Shown one piece after another: positions 1 through 6,195 of a DNA stretch of 6,409 nt. Made by a program: the position numbers and the translations under genes. Origin of the DNA: an uncultured Elusimicrobia bacterium (GTDB taxonomy: Bacteria; Elusimicrobiota; Elusimicrobia; UBA1565; UBA9628); contig CAIQSZ010000378.1 of NCBI GenBank assembly GCA_903874575.1, positions 1-6,409 of the forward strand, written 5' to 3'. Numbering within the stretch: position 1 is the stretch's first letter; each line of letters opens with the position of its first letter. The notes beneath the pieces are model-generated. The model was not told the origin of the DNA. It saw only the letters and a program-made list of their open reading frames with translations, and did no database searches.

Positions 1-1
1 G

Positions 2-652
2 GACATCTGCGCGGCGATACGAGGGTTCAACTCTTTGGCGCCCGACACCGAGGTCCTCCTCGTCGGCCGCGGCGGAGGGTCCATCGAGGACCTTTGGGCG
101 TTCAACGAGGAGCGCGTCGCGCGCGCCATCGCGGAATCGGACATTCCCGTCGTCTCGTGCGTGGGCCATGAAACCGACTGGACCATCGCCGACTTCGTCG
201 CCGACCTGCGCGCGCCCACGCCGTCGGCGGCCGCGGAGCTGGCCGTGCCGGAAAAGGCCGCCGTGCTCGACCGCATCACCCAACTGGAGGACGCCGCGCT
301 CCAGACCTTGCGCGACCGCATCGAAGCCCTCGGACGGCGCTTGGCCTACGCGGCCGCCCATCCTCTCTTATCCGACCCGCGCCGCCTATGGGAGCAGCGC
401 GCCCTGCGGGTCGATGAATTGGCCGCGCGCCTGCCCAAGGCCGCGCGACGGGCCGTCGAGCTCCTGGAACTGCGCCTGGCCGGGACCGCGGGAAGGCTCG
501 ACGCGATCAGCCCGCTCAAGGTGCTGGGGCGCGGATACGCGATCGCGACCGCGCGCGGCCGCGCGCTCACGAAGTCGTCGCAGGTGAAGGCGGGAGACGC
601 GGTGACCGTGCGGCTCCATGAAGGCGAGATCCAGTGCGAGGTGAAGTCATGA
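2..652 (+). CDS. xseA: Exodeoxyribonuclease VII large subunit, C-terminal part (5' end outside window)
   Basis: This is the catalytic subunit of exonuclease VII, a cytoplasmic enzyme that degrades single-stranded DNA from both ends in repair and recombination. The frame is open from base 2, so 216 residues are seen and the N-terminal OB-fold is missing. The TTG at 35 is internal, because the reading frame and family similarity (AAIRGFN just before it) continue upstream. Hallmarks visible are the [14 protein letters not shown] block (codons about 65-106), then VGHETD (161-178) and [10 protein letters not shown]. The Arg at 68-70 and the His at 167-169 are 33 residues apart, and Asp follows 3 residues later. 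This matches the spacing of R205, H238 and D241 reported as essential in the E. coli enzyme (numbers from memory). The rest is the long alpha-helical region that binds XseB, ending in the usual [16 protein letters not shown] C-terminal segment. The stop overlaps the xseB start (ATGA), so the two subunits are translationally coupled. Confidence 0.96.
   Translation, partial: DICAAIRGFNSLAPDTEVLLVGRGGGSIEDLWAFNEERVARAIAESDIPVVSCVGHETDWTIADFVADLRAPTPSAAAELAVPEKAAVLDRITQLEDAALQTLRDRIEALGRRLAYAAAHPLLSDPRRLWEQRALRVDELAARLPKAARRAVELLELRLAGTAGRLDAISPLKVLGRGYAIATARGRALTKSSQVKAGDAVTVRLHEGEIQCEVKS
638..644 (+). promoter_or_regulatory. Shine-Dalgarno site for xseB
   Basis: GAGGTGA lies 4 nt before the ATG at 649 and inside the last codons of xseA. 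It supports the ATG at 649 rather than the in-frame GTG at 634, which would place this motif inside the coding sequence and add five residues (MRGEV) not expected for the family. Confidence 0.6.
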
Positions 653-897
653 CGAAGGCCAAGGGCCCCGCGTCCGAGTCGTTCGAGAAGTCGTTGGAAA
701 CGTTGGAGGAGCTGGTGCGCGAGCTGGAAGCAGGCGACAAGGGCCTGGACGAATCTCTCGCCCTGTTCGAGAAGGGCGTCGCGCTCTCGAAGGACCTGAC
801 CAAGCGGCTGGAAGACGCCCGGACCAAGGTCGAGTCCCTCGCCGTCGACGGCGGCAAGCTCGTCACGAAGCCGTTCGCCGCCGAAGAAGACCGATAA
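649..897 (+). CDS. xseB: Exodeoxyribonuclease VII small subunit
   Basis: This is the small, helical subunit of exonuclease VII. Several copies bind the C-terminal helices of XseA, and the complex degrades single-stranded DNA to short oligonucleotides. The 82-residue product has the normal family length (about 70-85). It shows the signature [19 protein letters not shown] (about residues 12-30), followed by [25 protein letters not shown] (about 33-57), which together make the two-helix hairpin typical of XseB. The C-terminal tail ([20 protein letters not shown]) is charged and probably flexible. The start is the ATG inside the ATGA overlap with the xseA stop. No promoter of its own is visible, so it should be made only from the xseA transcript. 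The TAA stop lies within the 5' arm of a small hairpin. Confidence 0.96.
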   Translation: MTKAKGPASESFEKSLETLEELVRELEAGDKGLDESLALFEKGVALSKDLTKRLEDARTKVESLAVDGGKLVTKPFAAEEDR

Positions 898-909
898 AAA
901 GATCGGTTT
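888..909 (+). terminator. Weak candidate terminator hairpin after xseB
   Basis: The arms ACCGAT (890-895) and ATCGGT (902-907) form a perfect 6-bp stem around a 6-nt AAAAAG loop. One G-T and one A-T pair can extend it to 8 bp. It is followed by TTTATAA rather than a full run of T. The stem is short and only half GC, so efficient intrinsic termination is doubtful. Its position at the xseB stop, facing a converging gene, is what makes it a candidate. Confidence 0.35.
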
Positions 910-915
910 ATAACC

Positions 916-932
916 CGCGCACGACGAGCGCG
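916..932. other. GC-only inverted repeat in the convergent intergenic gap
   Basis: CGCGC (916-920) and GCGCG (928-932) are perfect inverted arms around a 7-nt spacer. The repeat lies between the end of xseB and the end of the RND gene, so it could form a hairpin in either transcript. No T-run follows directly on either strand, and in sequence this GC-rich a 5-bp GC palindrome can occur by chance. Confidence 0.2.
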
Positions 933-948
933 CAGAGAAAGACCCGGC

Positions 949-3900
949 TCAACCTGGACGCGCCGTCGGCGCGGCGTCCAATCCGCCGAACCCGCGGGCG
1001 CGCTTCAGCGCCCAGAGGCGGAAGCGTTCGATGAAGGAGTACGCCGCCGGCACGACCAGCAAAGTCAACAGGGTCGAACTGACGATGCCGCCGATGGCCG
1101 TCACGCCCATGCTGGTGCGCTGGGCCGACGCTTCGTTGAGCCCGACGGCGACCGGAATCATGCCCGCGATCAGCGCCAGGGAGGTCATCAAGATGGGGCG
1201 CAGACGGTCGCGCCCGGCCTGGACGGCGGCCTCGTCGTCGGACATGCCCTTGAGCCCCAACTGACGAGTGCGGTCGACCAGCAGGATCGAGTTCTTCGTT
1301 GCGATTCCCAGCAAAAGAATCATGCCGATCATCGAGAAGATGTCGAGCGATTTTCCGGTCGCCAGAAGAGCGAGGAATCCTCCGCTGGCGGCCAGCGGCA
1401 GGACCAGCATGATGGTCAAGGGCGTCACGAAGGATTCATACAAGCTGGCGAGAACGAGGTAGATGAAAAAGGTGCCCAGCGCCGCGGCGACGGACATATT
1501 CACCACCAACTCCTCGAAGTTCTCCGCCTGGCCTTCGAAACGGTAGGAGATGCCCTGCGGAGGCTTGAGTTCCCCCGCCAGGAGACCGCGAAAATCCGTC
1601 ATCACGCCGCCCAAACCCGGCCCGTTCGGGGCTACGTCGGCCGCCAAACGGATGGAGCGCGCGCGGTCCGAGCGGTTGACCGCGGCCGGGGAGCGCGCCG
1701 GGACGGCGCGCGCCGCGTCCGCCAGCCGCACCAGGCGGCCGTTCACGTTGGGCACGCGCACGCTCGCGAAATCGGCTTGGAGGTCGCGCTGGTCTTCTTG
1801 AAGACGGACGCGCACGTCGTACTCGCGGCCGTTCTTGCGGAAGACGACGGGCGTCTCGCCCTCGAGCTGCGCGCGCAGCTCGCGGCCGACCTCGACGGAG
1901 GATAGGCCCAAGCGACGGGCCTTGTCCTCGTCCAGTTCCGCGCGCACCTCGGGCTTGCCCGGCTTCTCGGACAGATCGGGCTCGACCAGGCCGGGATGGA
2001 CCTTCAGCCTCGGATAGGCTCTCGCGGCGTAGTCCCGCAGCGCCGCGGCGTCTTGACCGAGAAAGACCAGGTTGAACGGACGCTCGCCCGCGCCGAAATC
2101 GTCGTAGTCCTTCACGCTCGTCTTGTACTTCGCGAACGGAGCCAACTCCTTGCGCAGAAGATCCTTGAACTGGGTCGTATTGAGCGACCGCTCCCCGCGC
2201 GGCACCAGCTCCACATAAAATTCGGATTTGTTTGATTCATTGTCGGCGTTGCCGACGGTCGTCTTGGACGTCTTGACCTCTTTATGCGAGCGCAGGACCT
2301 TGTCGACCTCGGCGGCGGCCGCGGCCGTCGCGTCCAGGCTGGCGCCCGGGTCCAGTTCCAGCGATATCGCGAACTGGCCGTTGTCCTGAGGGGGCAGGAA
2401 GGTCTTGGGCACCGCCGCCGCCGCGAGCAGGCTCAGGACGAACAGGCCCGCCGCGCCTCCCAGGATGAGTCCGGGGTGATCGAGAGTGAAGCGAAGCGAC
2501 GCCGCATACCCCACCTCGAGGCGCGTCTGGAAGCGGTCCACCGCCTTGAGCAGGCGGGAGAGCGGGCCGTCGCCGCCCGCGCCGTGGCCTTGGCCGCCGC
2601 GCGCGGCGAAGTAGGCCGACAACATCGGCGCGATGGTGAGCGCGTCGAACAGCGAGATCGCCATCGCGAATACCACGGTAAGCCCGAACTGCTTGAAAAA
2701 CTGCCCGACCACGCCCTTGAGAAAAGCGATGGGCAGAAAAACGGCCATCACCGTGGCCGTCGTCGCGACGACGGCGAGGGCGACCTCGCGCGTGCCGTGC
2801 AAGGCGGCCTGCTCGGCGGGCTCGCCGGATTCCTGGCGTTTGAAAATATTCTCGCGCACGACGATCGCGTCGTCGATGAGCAGGCCTACGGCCAGGCTCA
2901 TCGCCAGCAAGGTCATCATGTTGATGGTGAAGTCGAACGCGTACATCAGGACGAAGGACCCCAACAGGGAATTGGGAATCGCCAAGCCGGTGATCAAAGT
3001 CGAACGCGCGCTGCCCAGAAACAGGAACACGACCACGAAGGTCAGCCCGATGCCGACCCAAATGGTCTCGGTCACGTCGTCGACGTTGTCGCGGATCGCC
3101 TTCGAGCGGTCCATCACGATCCTCAACTTCGGCGCGCCGGGACGCGAGGCGAGTTCCGTCTGCAGGCGCGCCAGGCGCTCTTTCACCGCGCCGACCACCG
3201 CGAGCGTGTTCGAGCCCGACTGGCGATACACCTGCACGTAAAGCGCGGGGCTCCCGTTCCAGGTCGCGCGGGTCTTTTCGTCCTCCAAGCCGTCGCGCAC
3301 CGCGCCGACGTCGCGCACGCGGATGGGCACCTCGTTGCCGCGAAAGGCGGCGATGACGGACTCGATCTCCTCGGGACCGGAAAATTCGCCGACGGTGCGG
3401 AACAGGCGTTCGCCTTCGCCGCGCGTGACGCGTCCCGCGGGCACGTTCTTGCCCGCCAGCGCGACGGCGTCGGACACGGCGCCGGCCGACAACTCATAGC
3501 GCGCCAGTTTCGCGCGATCCAGTTCGACCCGGATCTCGCGCTTGCGGCCGCCGACGACCTCGACAAGGCCCACCTGCGCGACCTGCTGCAGCGCGGGACG
3601 AACGACGTCGTCGGCCAGATCGAACAACTCGCCCGGCGGCACGTCGGCCGACACGGCGATCGCCAACTGCGGGAGGTCGCCCGGATCGAACCGGCGGATG
3701 ACCGGCTCCTTGGCGGCGTCGGGCAACTTGTGCCGGGCGAGCGCCACGCGGTCACGGACCTCCTGCTCGGCGTACTTCGCGTCGGTTTCCAAGGAGAACT
3801 CCGCGACGATGATGCCCACGCCTTCCTTCGCGGTCGCGCTCAGCTTCTTGAGCCCGGCGATGGTCGCCACCTCGTCCTCGATGGGCTTGATCACCTGGGT

Positions 3901-4080
3901 TTCGACTTCGTCGGGACCGGCGCCCGGATAGGCGACGGTCGCGCTGATCACGGGAAAGGTCACGTCGGGGTAGAGGTCGACCCCGAGGCGCGTCATCAGC
4001 AGACCGCCGGCCGCCACCATAAGGATGACGACGCTGGCGACGAAGACCGGCTGTTTGACCGATAATTCGGGAAGGTCCAT
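949..4080 (-). CDS. RND efflux pump, inner-membrane transporter (HAE1/AcrB-like)
   Basis: This is a proton-driven inner-membrane pump of the resistance-nodulation-division superfamily. In tripartite systems it works as a trimer and passes drugs, detergents or lipophilic compounds to an outer-membrane channel. The 1043 residues match AcrB-type pumps in length, with no fusion or truncation. TM1 is at about 11-30, followed by a large periplasmic loop (31-337), TM2-TM6 (338-490), a cytoplasmic linker with an amphipathic helix (about 495-530), TM7 (536-556), a second periplasmic loop (557-861) and TM8-TM12 (862-1016). The proton-relay residues are intact: the Asp pair D403/D404 in GLLIDDAIVVREN (TM4), K929 in GIATKNSILLVDR (TM10), and R959 and T966 in RLRPILMT (TM11). 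These correspond to AcrB D407, D408, K940, R971 and T978. The TM4 Asp pair and overall motifs favour HAE1 over the heavy-metal (CusA-like) branch. The substrate cannot be read from the sequence. The ATG at 4080 follows the upstream gene's stop by 1 bp, with GGAG at 4091-4088 as ribosome site. Confidence 0.95.
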   Translation of the reverse strand: MDLPELSVKQPVFVASVVILMVAAGGLLMTRLGVDLYPDVTFPVISATVAYPGAGPDEVETQVIKPIEDEVATIAGLKKLSATAKEGVGIIVAEFSLETDAKYAEQEVRDRVALARHKLPDAAKEPVIRRFDPGDLPQLAIAVSADVPPGELFDLADDVVRPALQQVAQVGLVEVVGGRKREIRVELDRAKLARYELSAGAVSDAVALAGKNVPAGRVTRGEGERLFRTVGEFSGPEEIESVIAAFRGNEVPIRVRDVGAVRDGLEDEKTRATWNGSPALYVQVYRQSGSNTLAVVGAVKERLARLQTELASRPGAPKLRIVMDRSKAIRDNVDDVTETIWVGIGLTFVVVFLFLGSARSTLITGLAIPNSLLGSFVLMYAFDFTINMMTLLAMSLAVGLLIDDAIVVRENIFKRQESGEPAEQAALHGTREVALAVVATTATVMAVFLPIAFLKGVVGQFFKQFGLTVVFAMAISLFDALTIAPMLSAYFAARGGQGHGAGGDGPLSRLLKAVDRFQTRLEVGYAASLRFTLDHPGLILGGAAGLFVLSLLAAAAVPKTFLPPQDNGQFAISLELDPGASLDATAAAAAEVDKVLRSHKEVKTSKTTVGNADNESNKSEFYVELVPRGERSLNTTQFKDLLRKELAPFAKYKTSVKDYDDFGAGERPFNLVFLGQDAAALRDYAARAYPRLKVHPGLVEPDLSEKPGKPEVRAELDEDKARRLGLSSVEVGRELRAQLEGETPVVFRKNGREYDVRVRLQEDQRDLQADFASVRVPNVNGRLVRLADAARAVPARSPAAVNRSDRARSIRLAADVAPNGPGLGGVMTDFRGLLAGELKPPQGISYRFEGQAENFEELVVNMSVAAALGTFFIYLVLASLYESFVTPLTIMLVLPLAASGGFLALLATGKSLDIFSMIGMILLLGIATKNSILLVDRTRQLGLKGMSDDEAAVQAGRDRLRPILMTSLALIAGMIPVAVGLNEASAQRTSMGVTAIGGIVSSTLLTLLVVPAAYSFIERFRLWALKRARGFGGLDAAPTARPG

Positions 4081-4081
4081 T

Positions 4082-5506
4082 TTACTGCTCCGCGTACGGC
4101 GTCATCCGCGCCTGGGCCAGTCGCACCTGCAGGTCCGCCTCGACGCGCGCGCGCCGCGCTCCGGACCAATCCTGCTCTGCCTGAAGAACGAAATAGGTGG
4201 TCGTGCGGCCCTGCGCCTGGCGCTCGCGCTCGGCGTCCGCTCGCTCCTTCTGGGCGCGCTCGATCTCGGCCGCCAACTCCGCGCGCCGTCGCGCGTCGGT
4301 CAGCCTCTCGCCCAGATCGAGCCACGTCCTGTCGGAGTCGAACGCGGCGCGGGCGGCGCGCAGGCGGGCGGCGTCGGCTTCGCGCCGGTGCCCTTCGCCG
4401 ACGCCGCGCAGAAGCGCCGGGTCGAGCGGCACCGAGGCGCGCGCGCCGACGGCCCAACCGGGGCCTGCGGGTCCGAACGAGTCCGACACGGCCGGCGCGG
4501 CGCCGGGAGCTCGCCCGTTGAGCGCTCCGGACGCATACGCCTCCACCTTCGGCCGGGTCCCCTCGACGCCGAGTTGGGCCGCGCCGATGGCCGCTTCGGC
4601 CCCATGCTCGGCGGAGGCGACGTCGTCCGCCTTCTCCGCGCGCTTCGGGAAAATTCCGTCGTCGGCGACGGCGGCAAGATCCTCGTGCACCTCGAAGCCT
4701 CCGCGCATGGACGCGAAAGAGCGTTCGGCGGCGCGCCGGTCGTCGTCGGCTTGGCGCGCTTCGAGGGCGCGCAGACGAGCGGCGGCCTCGGCCTCGGTCA
4801 GTTCCGCCCGGTCCACCAAAGAGCGCCGCACGCGATCCGCGACCCAATCCCGGAGGCGTTCGGCCCGCTCCAGGCTCTCCTGCGCTATCGCGGCGGCGCG
4901 CCTCGCGGCCGCCAGGGTCCAATACGCCTGCTCGGCGTCGGAGAGCAGGCGCTTGCGCGCCAGGCGCTCATCGAAGGCCCGAGACAAGGCGCCCTCGCGA
5001 GCCGCCGCGACCGACGCGCGCGTCTCTCGCCCCAGCGCGTTGCGCCACAGGTCGACGCTGACCTCCGCGACCGGGCTGGCCCTGTAAAAAGAGACCGGAT
5101 TGACGAAGAGAGGATCGGCGCCGTTGAGGTCGCTGCGCGAGAACTGATAGTAGACGCGCGCGGTGGCACCGAACTCCGTCGTCTTCGACACTCCGGCCTT
5201 CACGATGCCGATCTCCACGCGTTGTCCCTGTGCCGCCGGAAAATCCTTCGGCGAGGCGTCGAGGGAGCGCTGTCCCTCCACAAATAAGGCCGGCGCGAGA
5301 GGAATACCCCCTTCGGACGAACGGCGGCGCGCGCCCTCCTCGGCCGCGGCGGCGGCCTTCATGCCGTCATGCGTCGTCGCGACTTGCCTCAAATACTCCT
5401 GTAGGCTCAACGTCTGGGCCTCCGCGCCGGCCGCGAACGCGACCATAAGCGCGGCCCGGCTTAAATAGCCGCGGCCGACGGCCGCGAATTTATAGGACGA
5501 ATTCAT
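4082..5506 (-). CDS. TolC-family outer-membrane efflux protein
   Basis: This is the probable outer-membrane exit duct for the RND pump encoded next. TolC-family proteins form trimers with an outer-membrane beta-barrel and a long periplasmic alpha-helical tunnel. The 474-residue length is typical. An N-terminal signal peptide is visible: basic residues up to about residue 17, the hydrophobic stretch AALMVAFAAGAEA (18-30), and a likely cleavage after AEA (30/31). The mature N terminus begins TLSLQEYLRQV, the usual opening of the first outer-membrane-efflux repeat. Long Ala/Arg/Glu-rich helices follow at about 160-265 and 370-470. The second repeat ends with the family-like GRTTTYFVLQAEQDWSGARRARVEADLQVRLAQARM. 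There is no cysteine after the signal peptide, so it is not a lipoprotein of the OprM type. An in-frame ATG 31 codons upstream (5599) lies inside tetR, encodes no signal peptide at its start, and is rejected. The stop is 1 bp before the RND gene, so the two are co-translated. Confidence 0.88.
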   Translation of the reverse strand: MNSSYKFAAVGRGYLSRAALMVAFAAGAEAQTLSLQEYLRQVATTHDGMKAAAAAEEGARRRSSEGGIPLAPALFVEGQRSLDASPKDFPAAQGQRVEIGIVKAGVSKTTEFGATARVYYQFSRSDLNGADPLFVNPVSFYRASPVAEVSVDLWRNALGRETRASVAAAREGALSRAFDERLARKRLLSDAEQAYWTLAAARRAAAIAQESLERAERLRDWVADRVRRSLVDRAELTEAEAAARLRALEARQADDDRRAAERSFASMRGGFEVHEDLAAVADDGIFPKRAEKADDVASAEHGAEAAIGAAQLGVEGTRPKVEAYASGALNGRAPGAAPAVSDSFGPAGPGWAVGARASVPLDPALLRGVGEGHRREADAARLRAARAAFDSDRTWLDLGERLTDARRRAELAAEIERAQKERADAERERQAQGRTTTYFVLQAEQDWSGARRARVEADLQVRLAQARMTPYAEQ

Positions 5507-6138
5507 CGCGTCTCCTCTCGGCGCCGCGAGATGCCGCGCAGCGCGAACTCCCGCACTTCCTGATAGCGCCGCTCCGGCGTCATGCCGGTCTCCATGCACT
5601 CGATGCCCTCCATCTCCATCAGCCCGATCAGGGAGGCGTGCAGTCCCAGCATCACCCGCACCACGGGCTTCTTGACGATCGTCCCCTCGCGGATGCCGCG
5701 CTCGATGATCGGACCCAGCAGGGACGTCACCTCCAAGTCGAGCTCTTCAAGTTCCCGCCTCAACTTCGCGCCGATCACCCGGCGGAAGTCCTCCCGACGG
5801 CAGTAGCGTATGAGCCTCTTGTACTCGGGAGCGCCGGCGTGGGCTCGCCAGAAGACGTCCATCGCCGCGCCGATCGCCGCCAGCGGCGTCCTGGTGGAAT
5901 CGATCTTCCGAATCTCGGCGAGCGTGGCGCGGTGGAACTCCACGACCAGCTTCGCGTAGAGTTCGTCCTTGCTCGAGAAATGTTTGTAGACCGTTCCTTT
6001 GCCGATCTCGGCCTTCGCCGCGATCTGGTCGATGGTCACGGCCTGCCAGTCGTCCCGGTTGAACAAGGACAGCGCGGCGGCGAGGATGTCTTCCTCGCGC
6101 CGCTTGAACTCCCGTTCCTTTCTGTCGAGTATCGTCAT
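5503..6138 (-). CDS. TetR/AcrR-family transcriptional repressor
   Basis: This is a DNA-binding regulator, probably a dimer that represses its own operon and releases DNA when it binds a small ligand, often a substrate of the pump. The 211-residue length is typical. The N-terminal domain is clear: helix 1 at about 12-27 (RREEDILAAALSLFNRDD), then the helix-turn-helix VTIDQIAAKAEIGKGTVYKHFSSKDEL at 34-60, with GKGTVYKHF as the recognition-helix motif of the family. The ligand-binding C-terminal domain (about 75-211) is not diagnostic, and I cannot name an inducer. The ATG at 6138 is the only reasonable start, because an in-frame TGA lies at 6150-6148 and no alternative start codon occurs in the first residues. 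No Shine-Dalgarno motif precedes it. It is the first gene of the three-gene operon, and its stop overlaps the next start as ATGA. An operator-like palindrome lies just upstream. Confidence 0.95.
   Translation of the reverse strand: MTILDRKEREFKRREEDILAAALSLFNRDDWQAVTIDQIAAKAEIGKGTVYKHFSSKDELYAKLVVEFHRATLAEIRKIDSTRTPLAAIGAAMDVFWRAHAGAPEYKRLIRYCRREDFRRVIGAKLRRELEELDLEVTSLLGPIIERGIREGTIVKKPVVRVMLGLHASLIGLMEMEGIECMETGMTPERRYQEVREFALRGISRRREETR
5511..5516 (-). promoter_or_regulatory. Shine-Dalgarno site that fixes the start of the outer-membrane gene
   Basis: On the minus strand AGGAGA sits 4 nt before the ATG at 5506-5504, inside the last codons of tetR. This strong site and the signal peptide beginning directly after the ATG select 5506 over the longer in-frame start at 5599. 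Confidence 0.75.
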
Positions 6139-6139
6139 G

Positions 6140-6166
6140 ACTATCGGTCACGAAGTGACCAGTAGT
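6140..6166. promoter_or_regulatory. Probable TetR operator (27-bp imperfect palindrome)
   Basis: The perfect core GGTCAC (6146-6151), GAA, GTGACC (6155-6160) is extended by ACTATC on the left and AGTAGT on the right, giving 12-bp arms that match at 10 of 12 positions around a 3-bp centre. Size and symmetry fit TetR-family operators. It starts directly after the -10 box, covers the predicted transcription start and ends one base before the tetR ATG, so a bound repressor would block initiation. That the adjacent TetR binds it is inference from position. Confidence 0.75.
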
Positions 6167-6195
6167 ACTCTAGCAGATGCGGCCGCGCCAGTCAA
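6167..6195 (-). promoter_or_regulatory. Sigma70-type promoter of the tetR-outer membrane-RND operon
   Basis: On the minus strand, the -35 box TTGACT (6195-6190, 5/6 to TTGACA) is followed by a 17-bp spacer and the -10 box TAGAGT (6172-6167, 4/6 to TATAAT), with an extended TGC at 6175-6173. Counting from the -10 box puts +1 near 6160, giving a leader of about 22 nt. The -35 box overlaps the rimO stop codon. The spacing, the extended -10 and the adjoining palindrome support one another. Confidence 0.7.

Noticed and set aside
2284..4065. A 593-codon open frame on the + strand, opposite the RND gene
   Set aside because: It lies wholly antisense to a gene with full family motifs and intact membrane segments. 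Its product is rich in Arg, His, Gln and Gly with no recognisable domain. This is the usual stop-poor antisense frame of a GC-rich gene with third-position GC bias.
3996..4922. A 308-codon minus-strand frame overlapping the junction of the channel and pump genes, considered as a possible missing adaptor
   Set aside because: It is extremely Arg/Gly/Pro-rich with no signal peptide, no lipoyl-like or hairpin segments, and overlaps two well-supported genes in another frame. It is not an MFP.
4025..5287. A 420-codon open frame on the + strand, opposite the TolC-family gene
   Set aside because: The predicted product is an Arg/Gly/Leu-rich low-information sequence with no domain and no ribosome site that I can see. 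The minus-strand frame has a signal peptide and family repeats, so this is its shadow.
5507..5599. The longer in-frame start of the TolC-family gene at 5599
   Set aside because: It would overlap tetR by 97 bp and put 31 residues with no homology before the signal peptide. The ATG at 5506 has a strong AGGAGA site and begins the signal peptide directly.
5638..6165. A 175-codon + strand frame opposite tetR, starting in the regulatory gap
   Set aside because: It is antisense to a clear TetR gene, and its product has no recognisable domain.
6179..6188. GC-rich palindromic stretch GCGGCCGC in the promoter spacer
   Set aside because: It is an 8-bp GC palindrome of a kind frequent by chance at this base composition, with no repeat partner or other sign of function.
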